From assembly GCA_014058105.1 (NCBI GenBank), contig JACGCM010002535.1, positions 2,046,001-2,110,000 of the forward strand: 64,000 nucleotides of DNA, read 5' to 3'. Of the stretch, positions 23,921-35,316 are shown one piece after another. The stretch's first letter is position 1. Every line of letters starts with the position of its first letter. The stretch comes from Kingdonia uniflora (Eukaryota; Streptophyta; Magnoliopsida; Ranunculales; Circaeasteraceae). Made by a program: the position numbers and the translations under genes. The notes beneath the pieces are model-generated. The model was not told where the DNA came from, searched no databases, and saw only the letters and a program-made list of their open reading frames with translations.

Positions 23921-24990
23921 ATGCCTTCGCCCCGAACAAAAATTGATGTCCAAAAAGTGGTTGATAAAATAGCGGCCCTCAACCATTTCATTTCTAAATC
24001 TTCAGACCGCTGTGCTTGGCTCTTCTGTCTCTTACACGACCAAGACGTCTACAAGGCTAAAAAGAAAAACAACCCCGAGATCAATTGGACACCCGGTTGT
24101 GAACATGCCTTCCTTAAACTTAAAACATACCTTGGTCGACCACCCATCATCCGCACCTCTGTCGAAGGTGAAACGCTTTCTTTGTACCTCGCGGTCACTG
24201 ACACTTCTATCAGCTCTGTCCTCATTCAACTCGAATCAAACATTGAGAAACCTGTATATTTTATCAGCAATACTCTGACACCAGCAGAGACTCGACATAC
24301 AAAACTAGAGCATTTTCTAATCACCTTCGTCTACACTTTCCAAAAACTCAAACCATATTTCCAAGCTCACCCAATCAGTGTTATAACAAATTATCCCCTT
24401 CGAGAAGTTCTTAGCAAGAAAGAAAAATCTAGACGAGTACAGCAGTAGTCCTTTTATCTGGGGGAGCACGATATCACATTTGAGAAGCAAGTATCCCAAA
24501 AAGGCCAAGCATTCTCCGATTTCCCTGCTGACCTCCCGATGGAAGATGTCGGCTGGGAGGAACACAAAGACGAACTACCAGAAGACCAGCCTAAACCCAC
24601 AAGCCCATGGAACCCCAACACAGGCTAGCGTCTCTTCACTGACGGATCTACTGGACTTAACGGTTCGGGGATTGGTATCGTCCTGGTCATACCCACCAAT
24701 TATCAAATTAAAAAGGCAATTAAGTTAAACTTTGAATACTCCAACAACGAGGCTGAGTATGAAGCCTTAATCCATGGTCTCGACCTCGCTCTCGACCTCG
24801 GTGTCCCTAAACTTGCAGTATTCATAGATTCCCAGTTCGTCCAGAGACAATACTCCGGTGAAAATCAAGCCAACAGTTGCATGGCCGAATATGATGCTCT
24901 CGTCCACCAGCGTATGGACCGCTTCCTTGAAAAATCTTCTATTACTCACTATCCTAGAGGCAAAAATAGATAGGCAGGTGCCCTCGCCTA
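23921..24990 (+). pseudogene. Two RNase H domains of E3
   Basis: The connection and first RNase H run 23921-24540: FISKSSDRCAWLF, PGCEHAFLKLKTYL, LYLAVTDTSISSVLIQL, ISNTLTPAETRHTKLE and PYFQAHPISVITNYPL, then a stop at 24448. The second, archaeal-type RNase H spans about 24625-24970, with LFTDGSTGLNGSGIGIVL, NNEAEYEALIHGLDLAL and VFIDSQFV. Its acidic residues (D of TDGS, E of NEAEYE, D of IDSQ) are still present. Two RNase H copies in one pol are a mark of the Tat lineage. Stops at 24626 and 24973 interrupt the frame. Confidence 0.9.
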
Positions 24991-25039
24991 CATAACAGCT
25001 ATGTTAGGCCAGTTTGAGTCTTAAACTCTTCATATCGAA

Positions 25040-26129
25040 GTACTCAAATTCCCTAGTATCGACAAGATGGAAGTCAATACCATCAATACTGGGGGCAAGA
25101 GTCTCAATCCAGACGACTGGCGAGCACCATTCCTCGATTACTTTAACAATGCTATCCTCCTAGACGATCCCAAAGCTGAACGTTCATTACTAGAAAACTG
25201 CCGCAGATATACCATCCTCAAATGTGAGTTACATCGCAAATCCCCAAATAGCATCCTCCTTAGATGTATTTCTCAAAACGAAGCCTTGTCAATTATGGCT
25301 GAACTCCATGAAGGTACCTACAGTGCTCATACAGCTGGTCGATCTATGGACCTTCGAGCCGTCTCCCAAGGTTTATTCTGGCCCAATATGAAGAAGCAAG
25401 CCGAAGAACAAGTTATCAAATTCTAATGGGAGAATTTTATTACATGCTTCGGTTGCCTTCATATGATTTGATGTGATAATGGTCTACAATTCATCGTGAA
25501 TAAAGTTAGAAAATTCTTTAAAAAGTACAACATTATCCTCTCCCCATCAATACCTTACTACCCCCAAGGGAATGGTCAGGTCGAAGCAATAAATAAAACA
25601 ATTGTCGACGGTCTCAATAAGCATGTCGATGCAAAGAAAGGACGATGGGTTCAGGAATAACAGCATATCCTCTGGGCTTACCGAATAGCACCAAGAAAAG
25701 CGACTGACTGCACCCCTTTTCTGCTAGCCTATGGTACTAAAGCAGTACTCCCTACTCAATTCAAAGTGCCCACACGATATCCCAACCTCCCAGACGAAGA
25801 TAATGAGTTTGAACTCGGGTGCAATATGCTATGGATCAACGAAACCAGAGACCGATCCATCGCAAACCTCTGCCATAACCATCTATCCCTGTAGAAGTCA
25901 TATAATAAGCGAGTTCGACCATGAAGATTCAATATTGGAGATCTTATACTTCGACGTGTCATATAGTCTTCAAAGCCTCAAAATGTCGGCAAACTAGCCG
26001 AATCCTGGGAAAAACCTTAAGTCATTTTTGATAAAACTGAGAAGGGTTCATATTACCTGATGACAGAAGATGAAAAGCCTCTACCAAATCTATGGAATAT
26101 AATGCAGTTAGTATCATACAATAGGCCAT
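25040..26129 (+). pseudogene. Integrase of E3, core-deleted
   Basis: The N-terminal part has ELHEGTYSAHTAGRSM and GLFWPNMKKQ, the His-containing half of the zinc module. It breaks off at a stop at 25424. After a short passage the sequence resumes at CDNGLQF (25475), the second catalytic Asp, and NGQVEAINKTI, the catalytic Glu. The stretch that should hold the Cys pair and the first catalytic Asp is missing, compared with E5. The C-terminus runs through YNKRVRP, DLILRRV and YYLMTEDEKP. Further stops occur near 25660 and 25890. Confidence 0.88.
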
Positions 26130-26240
26130 GACCTTCAACTCGTTCGACTGATGTAAATGCAGTATAATCAATAAACATATTTTCCTCTAAATTTCGTATC
26201 CTATTTTCCAGTGAATTGCTTAGTCTAACCTAAGTGTTAT

Positions 26241-26870
26241 GTCAACCCTTCGACTCGACTGACACTTGGTGGTGAACTTGAAAATTTTCAAGTCTCTAAT
26301 TTCGAGCAAACTTGAGGGGCAAAAATGGTCGACAGACCGGACCCTCAAGAATGCATTGGGGGCGACCACGTTCTACTTTGCTTAGGCTCAGGCCTTCGAA
26401 GTCCAGTAAATTTCTTAGTCTAACCTAAGTGTCATGTTAACCGTTCGACTTGACTAATACTTGGGCGAGACCATGAAAAATTTTCAAGTCTCCAATTTTG
26501 AGCAAGCTCGAGGGGTACGAATGATCGACAAATCAGACCCTCAAGAATGCATTGATGGCGACTACGTTTTACTTCGATCAAGCTTAGGCCTTCAAAGTCC
26601 AGAGAATTTCTTGGTTTACCCTAAGTATCATGTCAACCCTTCGACCCGACTAATACTTGGGGACAACCTTGAAATTTTTCAAGTCTCCAAAATTCGAGCA
26701 AACTCGAGGGGCATGAATGGTCGTGAGACCAGACCCTTGAGAATGTATTGAGGGCGACCACATTCTATTTCGATCAGGCTCAGGCCCTCGAAGTCCAGTA
26801 AATTTCTTGGTCCCACACAAGTGTCACGTCCATCTCTCGATTAACACTCGGGGAACCATCTCCAAGCTCT
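26241..26870. repeat. E3 tandem repeats, ~196 bp, 3.2 copies
   Basis: Unit starts (variants of GTCAACCCTTCGAC) lie at 26241, 26436, 26632 and 26828. Units contain TTCGAGCAAACT and GGCGACCACATTCTA. They match the E2 array at 14153-14860 in sequence and in position right after the integrase stop. Confidence 0.93.
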
Positions 26871-27159
26871 TCAAGGTTCGATAATTTAACAAGCATGCTA
26901 CACTTATAACATATGCAGATACAAGTATTCAAGAACATCAACAACTCTACTACACACAAGAAATCTCAGTACAACATATATCAAAAAATTAGGTTCAATA
27001 CAAATAATTAAATAAAGTTAAGTCAAGTTCAATATCCATCAGCAAGTCAAATCAATCATAAGTTCATAGCTCAAGTGCAAAGCAAGCTCAAGATTGTTCA
27101 AATGCTACAACACAGTAGAAAGATCAGAAAAAATAGTTTGGCACTCCCAGTACAATATC
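26871..27159. other. E3 spacer after repeats
   Basis: AT-rich and noncoding; nothing recognised. Confidence 0.4.
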
Positions 27160-29650
27160 TCATATCAGAGTGGCTACAACATCTCCTCCTACTGGTTCAT
27201 ACTCGCCAATAACTCCAGTACCCTCAGTCGAAGGGTTCGACACAGTAATATCTATGAATTCTTTCGTACCTGTCTCAATAGCAGTTGCTCCCATACTTAT
27301 ACCAGTAACATCTACTTTAACCCCCTCTATCTGAACAACATCGTCAGCAACAGGATCATTGGCTCTGGGTAAGAGTTTTAAAGATTTAGGATCATGCCCC
27401 AAATCTTCGATAAACTCCTTCAGACGGACATTAGTCACACATTCATCATTAAACTACTCTTAGAAGGTCTCCCTCTGCTCTTTCATTCCCTTATCCATCT
27501 CAGCCAGCTTCAACTCCGGCACCCGTGTATGGTCGTAACGCTGGGCTCCGAGTCTCCTCTCGTATTCACCTCCGACAGTCCCTTATTCTCGCTTCAAAAT
27601 GCTAATCTTAGAAACTAGCGATGCCTCGGTCCCTCGAGCGAGCTCCAAATTTTCAATAGCCTATTTTAATTGCTGCGATGTTACCTTTTGGGCCTTGATG
27701 AAGGCCTGCGACTAAGCATCTGTCTGCTAAAATAGTCGAGCCATCAGTATCTCTCGAAGTATGATGTAATTAAGTAAAATTTCAAATTTTCAAAAGAAAA
27801 ATGGTTACCATCATCGTCTTATTCATCCTCTTCCCAACTTCGTCTGGGTCTGTAGCGTAGAGTGTTGCCATCGAAGCAGCCATGGTACGAGTCTGATCCT
27901 CTTGATCGGCCTCCGTCAGTTCTTCGTCTATATCCTCCGCATCATCCTCACCCAGCGCTATATGCCTCTTCCACTGAGTTTCCTTTGGCGGCTATACCTA
28001 TGGAGATTCGGGAAATACTATTCCCTACCCTTTATCAACCTGTGTCGACGTCTGCTTTGACGCAAGCCTCGAGGCATCACGGCCTACTTCATGCATTGGT
28101 CTTGCCTGCTTTGGCACCTGCTGCCCCTGGGGAACATAACTTACCTTCCTCGCCAACTTCACCTTCTCTATTCCTTCGACACCTCTCTCCTTTTATGGCT
28201 TTAGCATAATGGGTACGTTTCAAAGTAGGAAATCTGTCTTCTTCTGCCTTTTCCTCTTGATACCAAGCCTCAGGAACACAGAGTTCACCCACTCTTCATC
28301 AGAGTTTATCAACCCGTCAATATAATCCCTCGGATTTGTCCAAGTCCGAATACTAGGACTTGTAGAATAAACAAAATCACATTTATCAGTCGATTCGATT
28401 AATATGTCAAAAAATATTTGACATACAACTTACATGGATTATAAACCTTATGCTGTAACTTATAAGGTTCCTCCCCTTCGGCATTATCATAGTTACCCCT
28501 TACTACAACTAGGTCTTTATCCCACCCTCGACCCGTCGAAAATAGATCCAACAACCAAGGCTTATCAGCGTGACGCTGGATGTAATAGGTGCCCGCCTTT
28601 TTGTTTGCTTTCATGGAGTAGAACGATATAATATCGTACCACTGGATCAAGCTCCTTCCCTCACATCTCAGTTTTACATTCGTACCCTCAACTACCTTCA
28701 TCATTTTGTAAAAATTCTCATTCATCTGGCACGGGGCAACTTCCCTAAAGTTCAGCACCTCCTTCACCAACCTTTGGAGGGGTAGTTACATTCTTAGCCG
28801 AATTTGGCCTCTATATGTCATAATATCCTCTCGAGGTTTCGAATGGAAGGTATACCCTGACCCCGCAACATATAATACCACCCCTACCTTCGAAAACTCC
28901 AGTTTAGCCGCAAATCGATCCAACTCAGCATCTCTTTAGCTATGACTAACCCCGCAACTTCCCCGGAATCAGCCAAACTCTCACTATCACCACTCTGCCC
29001 CCTCCCCCCTCATCCATTTCATCCCCCGAAGGCTCAACACTACCTTTGTGTCCCTCTCTCTCCTCCCTCCATCTCTTCCCCGTCACTCTCCTCGATCACT
29101 AGTGACTTATGACGTTTACTACTTGAAGCCCCAATTTTAGGAACCACCATTGCTAATGGGGATTCTTTTGCAATGTCTAACTTTTCTACACCGCTACTCT
29201 CACCCATCGGAGTGCGACCAGATACACTAGCCTCAATTTCTTTGATCTCCTCATCTACTAGCCTCGGTCACGAATGTCGATGGGTACGCATCTTATCCTA
29301 TAGAAGAAGAGGCACACATTTAGATCAATGTATTCAACTATTACGTGTCAGTAGCCTATTTTTACCTACTCTCTCCAACTTAGACTCCAATCCCTATCAC
29401 ACCATCAATACCTTTAGAACCCCAAAAGGCTTGACCGACAAATACATAGCTTCCCCCGTCTTCGATCATATTATCACAACTGTAAAACCTAACAGCCTCT
29501 ACCCTAATATGTACTCCACATACAGAAACAGAAGATGAAGCAACAAGAAAAAAATAAGACAACATACCTGTTGGAGTAGAATATTCTTCCATCCCTGTAG
29601 CAAATCAGATTATCCTACAGCAACGACCAAACTCTATGGAATAATGGCGT
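27160..29650 (-). pseudogene. E3 antisense 4-exon gene with Transposase_28-like domain
   Basis: Same layout as E2: exon 1 ends 29568 (MEEYSTPTG before the GT), exon 2 29297-28434, exon 3 28358-27809, exon 4 27723-27160. Exon 2 holds LVKEVLNFREVAPCQM, YSMKANKKAGTYYIQ and GRGWDKDLVVVRGNY. Exon 3 starts with NPRDYIDGLINSDEEW and ends with an Asp-rich segment (YATDPDEVGKRMNK). Exon 4 is coiled coil with an acidic Gly/Val tail. Splice borders GT and AG are kept at almost every junction despite coding stops. The product is probably nuclear or nucleic-acid related by analogy, but this is inference. Confidence 0.7.
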
Positions 29651-29720
29651 AAGTTCTCCTCCTCTAACTCTCTAGTTTTTTCTATAAGTGGGTAAACGGG
29701 AATAGTAACCTTGCCCTTAC

Positions 29721-29733
29721 CATAATATATACC
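29721..29733 (-). promoter_or_regulatory. TATA box of the E3 antisense gene
   Basis: The minus strand reads GGTATATATTATG upstream of exon 1, equivalent to the E2 box at 17840-17850. Confidence 0.45.
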
Positions 29734-30415
29734 TCCTCAAAATAACAAAAACCACCTCAATTTCCAAAACCGCTATCATTACCACTACCCCTACTTTTCG
29801 GCTGAGATGTGTTTTGTCAACTTTACCCTCCATTATCCCCACGTGTGCGTCTCACGCTCATATTTACACAATTTTATATATAAACCATGTTGAACCTTCA
29901 GATCTCCACTCGAAGAAGTCAAATCAAATCCTTACATCAAATCAACCTTTTTTATAATCCAAGGAAACATCATGATGTCTGTAGGGCACTCTACCCCTAG
30001 GCTCAGTACAGTTTTCTAACATACCAACTGTTTGGGCTGTCAGTTCTGACAGTCGAAGCCCACCTACCTTCAATGCCCCTTCTTCCCATTTGTGAATAAT
30101 CATCTACATTGTGTCTCGAACTTTCGTCCACAGATAACCTAACATTTGATTTCAAAATGTGCCAGCCATTCAACTTCTTTCATATTCGACAAGCTATTTT
30201 TGCGCCTAAATTACCTTTGAGTATTACGATGGTCTTACTTACACACAGACAATTCAGTATCTCACTTCGACTGTTATCTTATAGATTTTCAATTTCATTT
30301 GGGCAGACGCCCTTACACCTAAACATAGAAGAAAACAATCGACATTAACAGAAATTTTTTTAAACATTCCTACCCACCATTCCACACCAGTACTTTTACC
30401 ACATTACAGAAACCC
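29734..30415. other. E3 intergenic spacer
   Basis: Noncoding; it corresponds to the E2 spacer 17851-18750 and shares scattered TTCGAC motifs. The plus-strand ORF at 30109-30348 has no counterpart and is not supported. Confidence 0.4.
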
Positions 30416-30754
30416 CTATCTACAGACGGGACACTCCTTCAAGAACGCGACCTTAGCATCTTCCCTATCCACCACCTCCTCAGCTAAAAATTCCAGGAAG
30501 GTGAACTGGTCACTGGGGAGCGGGCCCATTATTTGTAGCACCCTCCACCAGTAAATATAGGGCATCCCAGTAATGGGTTCCCCTGGATCCAGTTCAAACA
30601 AATCCGGCATAACCCAAACAAGGCCTCGATCACCAAAAAGCCTCTGCTTTAGCTCTAGCGTCTTCTCCAATATACAAAGGTCCCTTACTGCCACTTGTTT
30701 CTTGTCCCTGGTGTTAGGAGTATCTCCGCTGCTGTGGGGAGAAGATAAAGACAT
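30416..30754 (-). CDS. E3 small antisense ORF, first copy, uninterrupted
   Basis: 112 residues from an ATG. A Ser-rich start (MSLSSPHSSGDTPN) is followed by LELKQRLFGDRG, WVMPDLFELDPGEPITG, YWWRVLQIMG, FLEFLAEEVVDREDA and an end of KECPVCR. RLFG..G through FE..PG aligns with IFGQQGYDAV and the following ANYEG in the E1 small ORF. This links the small ORFs of both subfamilies. A TATA box lies about 50 bases upstream. It is the intact reference for the broken E2 copy at 18751-19062. Function is not recognised. Confidence 0.62.
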   Translation of the reverse strand: MSLSSPHSSGDTPNTRDKKQVAVRDLCILEKTLELKQRLFGDRGLVWVMPDLFELDPGEPITGMPYIYWWRVLQIMGPLPSDQFTFLEFLAEEVVDREDAKVAFLKECPVCR

Positions 30755-30803
30755 GTTTACTCAGAGAGAATGTAGACATCTTAAATTCTCACAAAATGTC
30801 CTA

Positions 30804-30810
30804 CTTATAC
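30804..30810 (-). promoter_or_regulatory. TATA box of the E3 small ORF
   Basis: The minus strand reads GGGTATAAGTAGG about 50 bases before the ATG at 30754. Confidence 0.55.
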
Positions 30811-31337
30811 CCGAAAGCAGGTACATTTAAACCCTCTTTAATCAGATCTCGCATTTATCACAGTCTTAAAAGTTCCCTCGAAAATTCAACAGTCAAAACT
30901 TTTCAACTTCCCAGATTCAACAATTTTATCATCATACGTACTCAACACCTATTCCTGAGTTTTTACAATTGACACATCCCTAGTCTCGAACACTCGACCC
31001 TTATATATGCCTTTTCCCACAACCCTGTCGATATATATATCGAGCTTCGAGAACTCCGAGTCAATTATTCATTCCAGGTCAAATATTAACCAATGCCTTC
31101 GATAACTATGACAATTCAAAGTATTTTTCCCCTCGCACAGTACTGTTTTTACCATTTACCCTTCATTCGAAAGCCTAACAGTCTATTCGCCTACCATACT
31201 TATCAGATACAAAACACATTATTCCATTAAATTACCTTTTTATTTTATTACTTCATTCATATAAAAGAAGCGAGAAGGGCAAAAGAGAAAAATACACAGA
31301 CTTCAACAAAAACAAAACAGAAAAACTTCAAACACCC

Positions 31338-31712
31338 TCATACAAAACAAAACCCATCACCATCGTACAAAATTCTCACCCTATTATCAGACGGGCCAGC
31401 TCTTCCCGCCGTGCCCTGCTTATCCTCCAATAACTGATCATCTTCCTGTAAAATATGCTCGGCCAAACCAGATAGAAAGAGGTAACGCTTTTCGGCAGCT
31501 ATAAACCTCCACTGCATCATCCCCCACAAGTACGGATAGGAGTACCCGTTGATCAGCTCCCCAGGCTCCACCTCCACCAGGTCCGGCATGTTACAATTGA
31601 GCTCCTTATCACAAAAAAACTTTAGTTTCAGTTCAGCCATTTTCTACCCTATTCTACGGTCTCTTGCAAATCCCATCCTTCTCTGATAAAGCGTATTGGG
31701 AATGGTATCCAT
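31338..31712 (-). pseudogene. E3 small antisense ORF, second copy with leader
   Basis: The leader MDTIPNTLYQRRMGFARDR ends at a TAG, as in E2. One codon later the sequence has its own ATG, giving a 100-residue ORF from 31640. It starts MAELKLKFF and contains NMPDLVEVEPGELING, YLWGMMQW, EKRYLFLSGLAEHIL and an acidic region. It may be a functional two-ORF arrangement or a decayed single ORF. The region 30811-31337 between the two small ORFs holds no gene. Confidence 0.6.
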
Positions 31713-31940
31713 GATTGTTCTCCTAAAATACAGAAGAAGAGAGTGAATATGAAGAGTATACAGTATTACCCCCTCAAAAGCCTTATTTATATCCTTATTA
31801 ACATTATTTATTACTCCGTAATTACTATAACTTTGTTATTACCCTCCTTTATTACCTTCCTCGGAAACGCAATATACATCAGTCAACCGTTCAACCTCCA
31901 ACAACCAATATTTTTTCTCAGTAAACGCCTCTACCCATGC

Positions 31941-31954
31941 AGAGAGGGGGCTAA
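31941..31954 (+). promoter_or_regulatory. Polypurine tract of E3
   Basis: AGAGAGGGGGCTAA directly before the LTR, matching the E2 tract. Confidence 0.85.
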
Positions 31955-32682
31955 TGTACTAGCTTACTAGCAACCTTCTAGCTCCAATCGAACACTCAAA
32001 GACTACATCGAAGCCCACATGAATACCTCGGAGCCAAATCAATCCGTAAACAAGCTTTCCAAGACTACACGAACTTCGACTATGAACAAGCCTCAAAGAC
32101 GAAGACAGATCCATCAGCACACGAACCCCACATCAGTATCAGAAATACTTCGACCATAGTCGTACATGGTCGAAGGCAGACATGTCAAAAAAGCCAGCTC
32201 ACCGGACAAGAACGGTGCCATTGTTGGTCCTAACGACTATAATGATAGAACCTACAACGGCTACAGTGTCAAAGCACAGTGCCAGACTCAACATTTACGT
32301 CGTCAACACCAACTCCGGGATACCCGCCTGATACCCGGAGGATACAGCTATAATTTAACTTTCCTTGGTGTCTCAGCCCTTTATATGTTCTATAAATAGG
32401 AGAGAGGGGGAACCAAGGAGAGGTTACGAAATCTCTCCCTAGTTTACCTTCGACCACTCTATAATTACCCAGTACTCAAAACTTTGACTACTAGAGAGTT
32501 ATATCAATTCTCTTAAAAATCCGCATCAGAAGTCGTGGAGTGTCCTATTCTAGGCCTCCATGCAAGTATATATTTTCAGTAGATTATTCGCATTAATTAT
32601 TATATGTTTAACCCTTTTGATAGAAGATAAATCTCGTGGTGTAAGAGACAACTTATCCTCTTTGTGAAGTTAGGCCCCTACA
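31955..32682 (+). repeat. 3' LTR of E3 (728 bp)
   Basis: It starts TGTACTAGC and ends AGGCCCCTACA, with a TATA box at 32391-32398 in TTCTATAAATAGGAGAG. It is followed by TTACCTTCGACCACT, as in the E2 LTR. The next base belongs to a different LTR family. Confidence 0.9.
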
Positions 32683-33180
32683 ATAACGAACTGATACTGA
32701 ACGCGTATCGAGCACTAAAGAAAATAATAACAAGTTAAAGATACTTGTCTCCCATGAACTAAACAGAAACAAAGTTAACTACCACTTTCCTCATTATTTA
32801 GAAAACATGCTTCTGCACGATAACGAGCTACAGATGCGGTCTATGTAAAGAAAAGGCTCCAGAGGAGATAGGGAAAAGAAAAACTAGATTTTCTAGACTC
32901 TAGCAAAAGAATTTCTAGATACTGAACACCACAAAACTTCTTATGTTAAGATCAAGCATTTCTAGTTCAAGAGATCACTTGTAAAAAATATCAACCTCAA
33001 GCAATAAAAGTTACTGTTACTGAAACCCTTAACTCAAGGTCATGGTTTGTTACCTATTCAAAGGTTTTCCACGCTAAATCACCTGTATTATTTCTTGTAT
33101 TACATCAATTTTTGTTACAGGTACATTTGGTGTAAGATTTCATATCAGCCTATTTTGAGCTACGGAATTAGGCCATTACA
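32683..33180 (+). repeat. Partial LTR of the E4 family (3' part)
   Basis: It aligns with the second part of the E4 LTR (about 34830-35316): TTCTAGACTC, AAGAGATCACTTGTAA, GGTCATGGTTTGTTACC and the end GAATTAGGCCATTACA. The left part is missing at the E3 border, so E3 probably inserted into this LTR. Its TATA box is altered (TCTATGTAAAG). The next sequence is a hAT remnant, not a primer-binding site, so this is an outer 3' end of an element or a solo LTR. Confidence 0.8.
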
Positions 33181-33990
33181 GTCGTCCTCAGAACCACCAT
33201 CATCCTCAATAAGGTTAATCTCATTTGCCTCATTCTCATCCTTATCCTCATCAACTAGATATAGTTGGGTTGAACTTTGAGAAGTATTTGGCTGCCTCTG
33301 TCTTTGTCTCCCACTAGTGCCCAAAGTTGATCTCCTGTAATAAGTTTGATTCTCATCAATAATACCTTGAACAACTCCTCGCAGCATCGGCATTTGGTAT
33401 ACGATGTTTTGGCCAATTTTTGTAGTTATCCTCCTTCTAATAGGACCAATAAACTCCTCATTCACAATCTTAACTTGTTGCCATGTCAAATTTTCACCTG
33501 GATGCACAATTTTCAGAATTGTCTCATAGGAAATCTACTCATTACAATCATCTAAATCTCGTAACAGTATGGGATCTACCAGCGCTCCTTCAATTGTTTG
33601 TCCCTCTTGAATCAAGCTTCAAGTCGTTTATTGTACATAACATATATGAGATCATTCAACTTGGCAGAGAACAACTTATTCCTATTCATCGTATGTAGCT
33701 GAAAGATCTAAAAGAATAGTTTATTTTGTAATCTTGAGGCCACGAATCAAGTTATAAACTTACCTGATGGAAAGCGCACCAATTCTTTTCGCAGGTAAAG
33801 CGCTACATGGTAGGCTTAGAACTCGGATTGTAAACTTCTATCACTTAGGAATGTTGCTCCCAAAAGTTATCAACCACCTAGCTATAGTTGAGAGGCTCAA
33901 ATTAGGATGCACCTTGATACAAGCTGTCTGACAACTTTATCATTTTCATCCTCATCTCAGACTAGCCTATTGATCGCTCTGAATAATCTC
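33181..33990 (-). pseudogene. hAT transposase C-terminal remnant, copy 1
   Basis: On the minus strand, an exon at about 33990-33764 reads FGSNIP, FTIRVLSL and CEKNWCAFHQ. A 65-bp intron (33763-33699) with GT and AG ends follows, then LHTMNRNKLFSAKLNDL and IYVMYNKRL. This is the hAT dimerisation region, with the W.TF, CERNWS-type and NRL blocks that follow the catalytic core. An acidic tail (33507-33181) runs up to the LTR border. Stops in the first exon and after KRL make it nonfunctional. A second copy lies at 55286-55860. Confidence 0.82.
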
Positions 33991-34763
33991 TTATTCACCT
34001 CTAAGATTCCCTCGACTTGTGTATGTTCTTAAGAAAAAAAAATGGCGTTTAAGTAATACGCCGCCGAATGTAATGCCTGGTGGAGTTGCTCATCCCATCT
34101 TTTATCTATAATATCCACAGTTCAATATAAGCTCATTCATCGTCGTCTCCCAAATTCTTCTTTACACTGCACCAATTTTACTAAATTACAATGGTAATGG
34201 TTAGTGGTAATAGTCATTTTTTCACGGATAAAGTCTACAGTGGAGGTCTGCAGTAAAAATTGCGTGGCAATATTTTTTGCCACAAAGTATTTCTATCGTT
34301 ATCCCATTTATGCTGATAAGGAGTAAATCCGTGACAATTTTTTTACCACGGATATAATCAGTGGTATAATACGATATGTACCACTATTTTAGTCCGTAGT
34401 TAATATTATTGCCAAAGATTTTTTTTGTCGTTATCTCATTTATGCTGATACGGAGTAAATCAGGGACATATTGTTTACCAAGAATATAATCAATGGTATA
34501 ATACGATATATACCACTATTGCAGTCTGTAGTTAATATTATTGCCATGGCCTAAGATCATGGCGATTTAATTTTTATTTAATTTAAAAAAAATCAAGAAA
34601 ATAGCCAAAACTTATATTACACAATTAAGAAGAAAAAGTTGCACCTATTGTATACATCATATAACATATAAACAAAAACACACAATTTAGAATAAATTGT
34701 TTCATTTATAAATATTATCCCAAACAATTCAGGTACAATGGTTGCATATATATAAGAGATACC
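33991..34763. repeat. Noncoding hAT-flank DNA with an internal direct repeat
   Basis: CATTTATGCTGATA.GGAGTAAATC occurs twice (about 34302 and 34440). Each is followed by a short inverted repeat around GGTATAATACGATATGTACC or a close variant, so a unit of roughly 140 bp is doubled. The whole block recurs at 55861-56628. It ends at the LTR start. It may be a transposon end or MITE-like sequence; no terminal repeats were confirmed. Confidence 0.6.
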
Positions 34764-35316
34764 TATAGGGGCCTACCCCTCGATCTTACCTAAATCGAGC
34801 TGTCTCCAGTTCGAACTACCTCTATGTCAGACCCACGCATCCTCCACATGGCCTCTCCAGTCAATGATGCCACCTACTCCATGAATTAATGAAAAACGTG
34901 GGTCGAACTTAGCAGTTACTCAGTCAACCGCCACTAACCACATTGTTCAAAAAATGTGCTTCAGCACGATGAAAAACTGCAGAAGAGGCTTATATAAAGA
35001 AAAAGTTTTAGAAGAGACAAGGACTTCAAAATTACATGAGAAATCAAGTGGAAAACTATGTTTTCTAGATTCTCAAAACTTCAAACTTCTTATTCACAAG
35101 ATCATGCATTTCTAAGTCTAGAGATCACTTGTAATAAGCAATAAGCATTACTATTATAAAAAGCCTCAACCCGAGGTTGTGGTTTTCTACCTATTCATAT
35201 GTTTCCCATGTTAAATACTTGCATCATTTCTTACTTTCCATTTGATTTTGTCACAGGTATATTGGTGTAAGAGCTAATTCCAGGCCACTTCGATCTGACG
35301 AAATTAGGCCATTACA
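34764..35316 (+). repeat. 5' LTR of E4 (553 bp)
   Basis: It starts TATAGGGGCC (TG changed to TA; the copy at 56629 has TGTAGGGGCC) and ends AGGCCATTACA. It has a TATA box at 34991-34998 (TATATAAA). A primer-binding site follows at once. It shares the block GAGGTTGTGGTTTTCTACC with E1 and E8 LTRs. Confidence 0.85.
34991..34998 (+). promoter_or_regulatory. LTR TATA box, E4
   Basis: TATATAAA in AGGCTTATATAAAGAAAA; the E8 LTR has the same on the minus strand at 62234-62241. Confidence 0.65.

Larger units (their letters stand above)
21010..32682 (+). mobile_element. E3: nearly full Tat-type retrotransposon
   Basis: Internal region with gag, protease, RT, RNase H, second RNase H, integrase, ~196-bp repeats, antisense 4-exon gene, two small antisense ORFs, polypurine tract and 3' LTR. 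The second RNase H (DGS.GLNGSGIGIVL) is typical of the Tat lineage. The 5' LTR is either the copy at 20276-21009 or missing. Bases around the ends do not show a convincing target duplication (GCGAA left of 20276, ATAAC right of 32682). Bases 21010-21400 form a leader-like stretch with an open frame (21015-21443) that I do not recognise. Confidence 0.88.
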
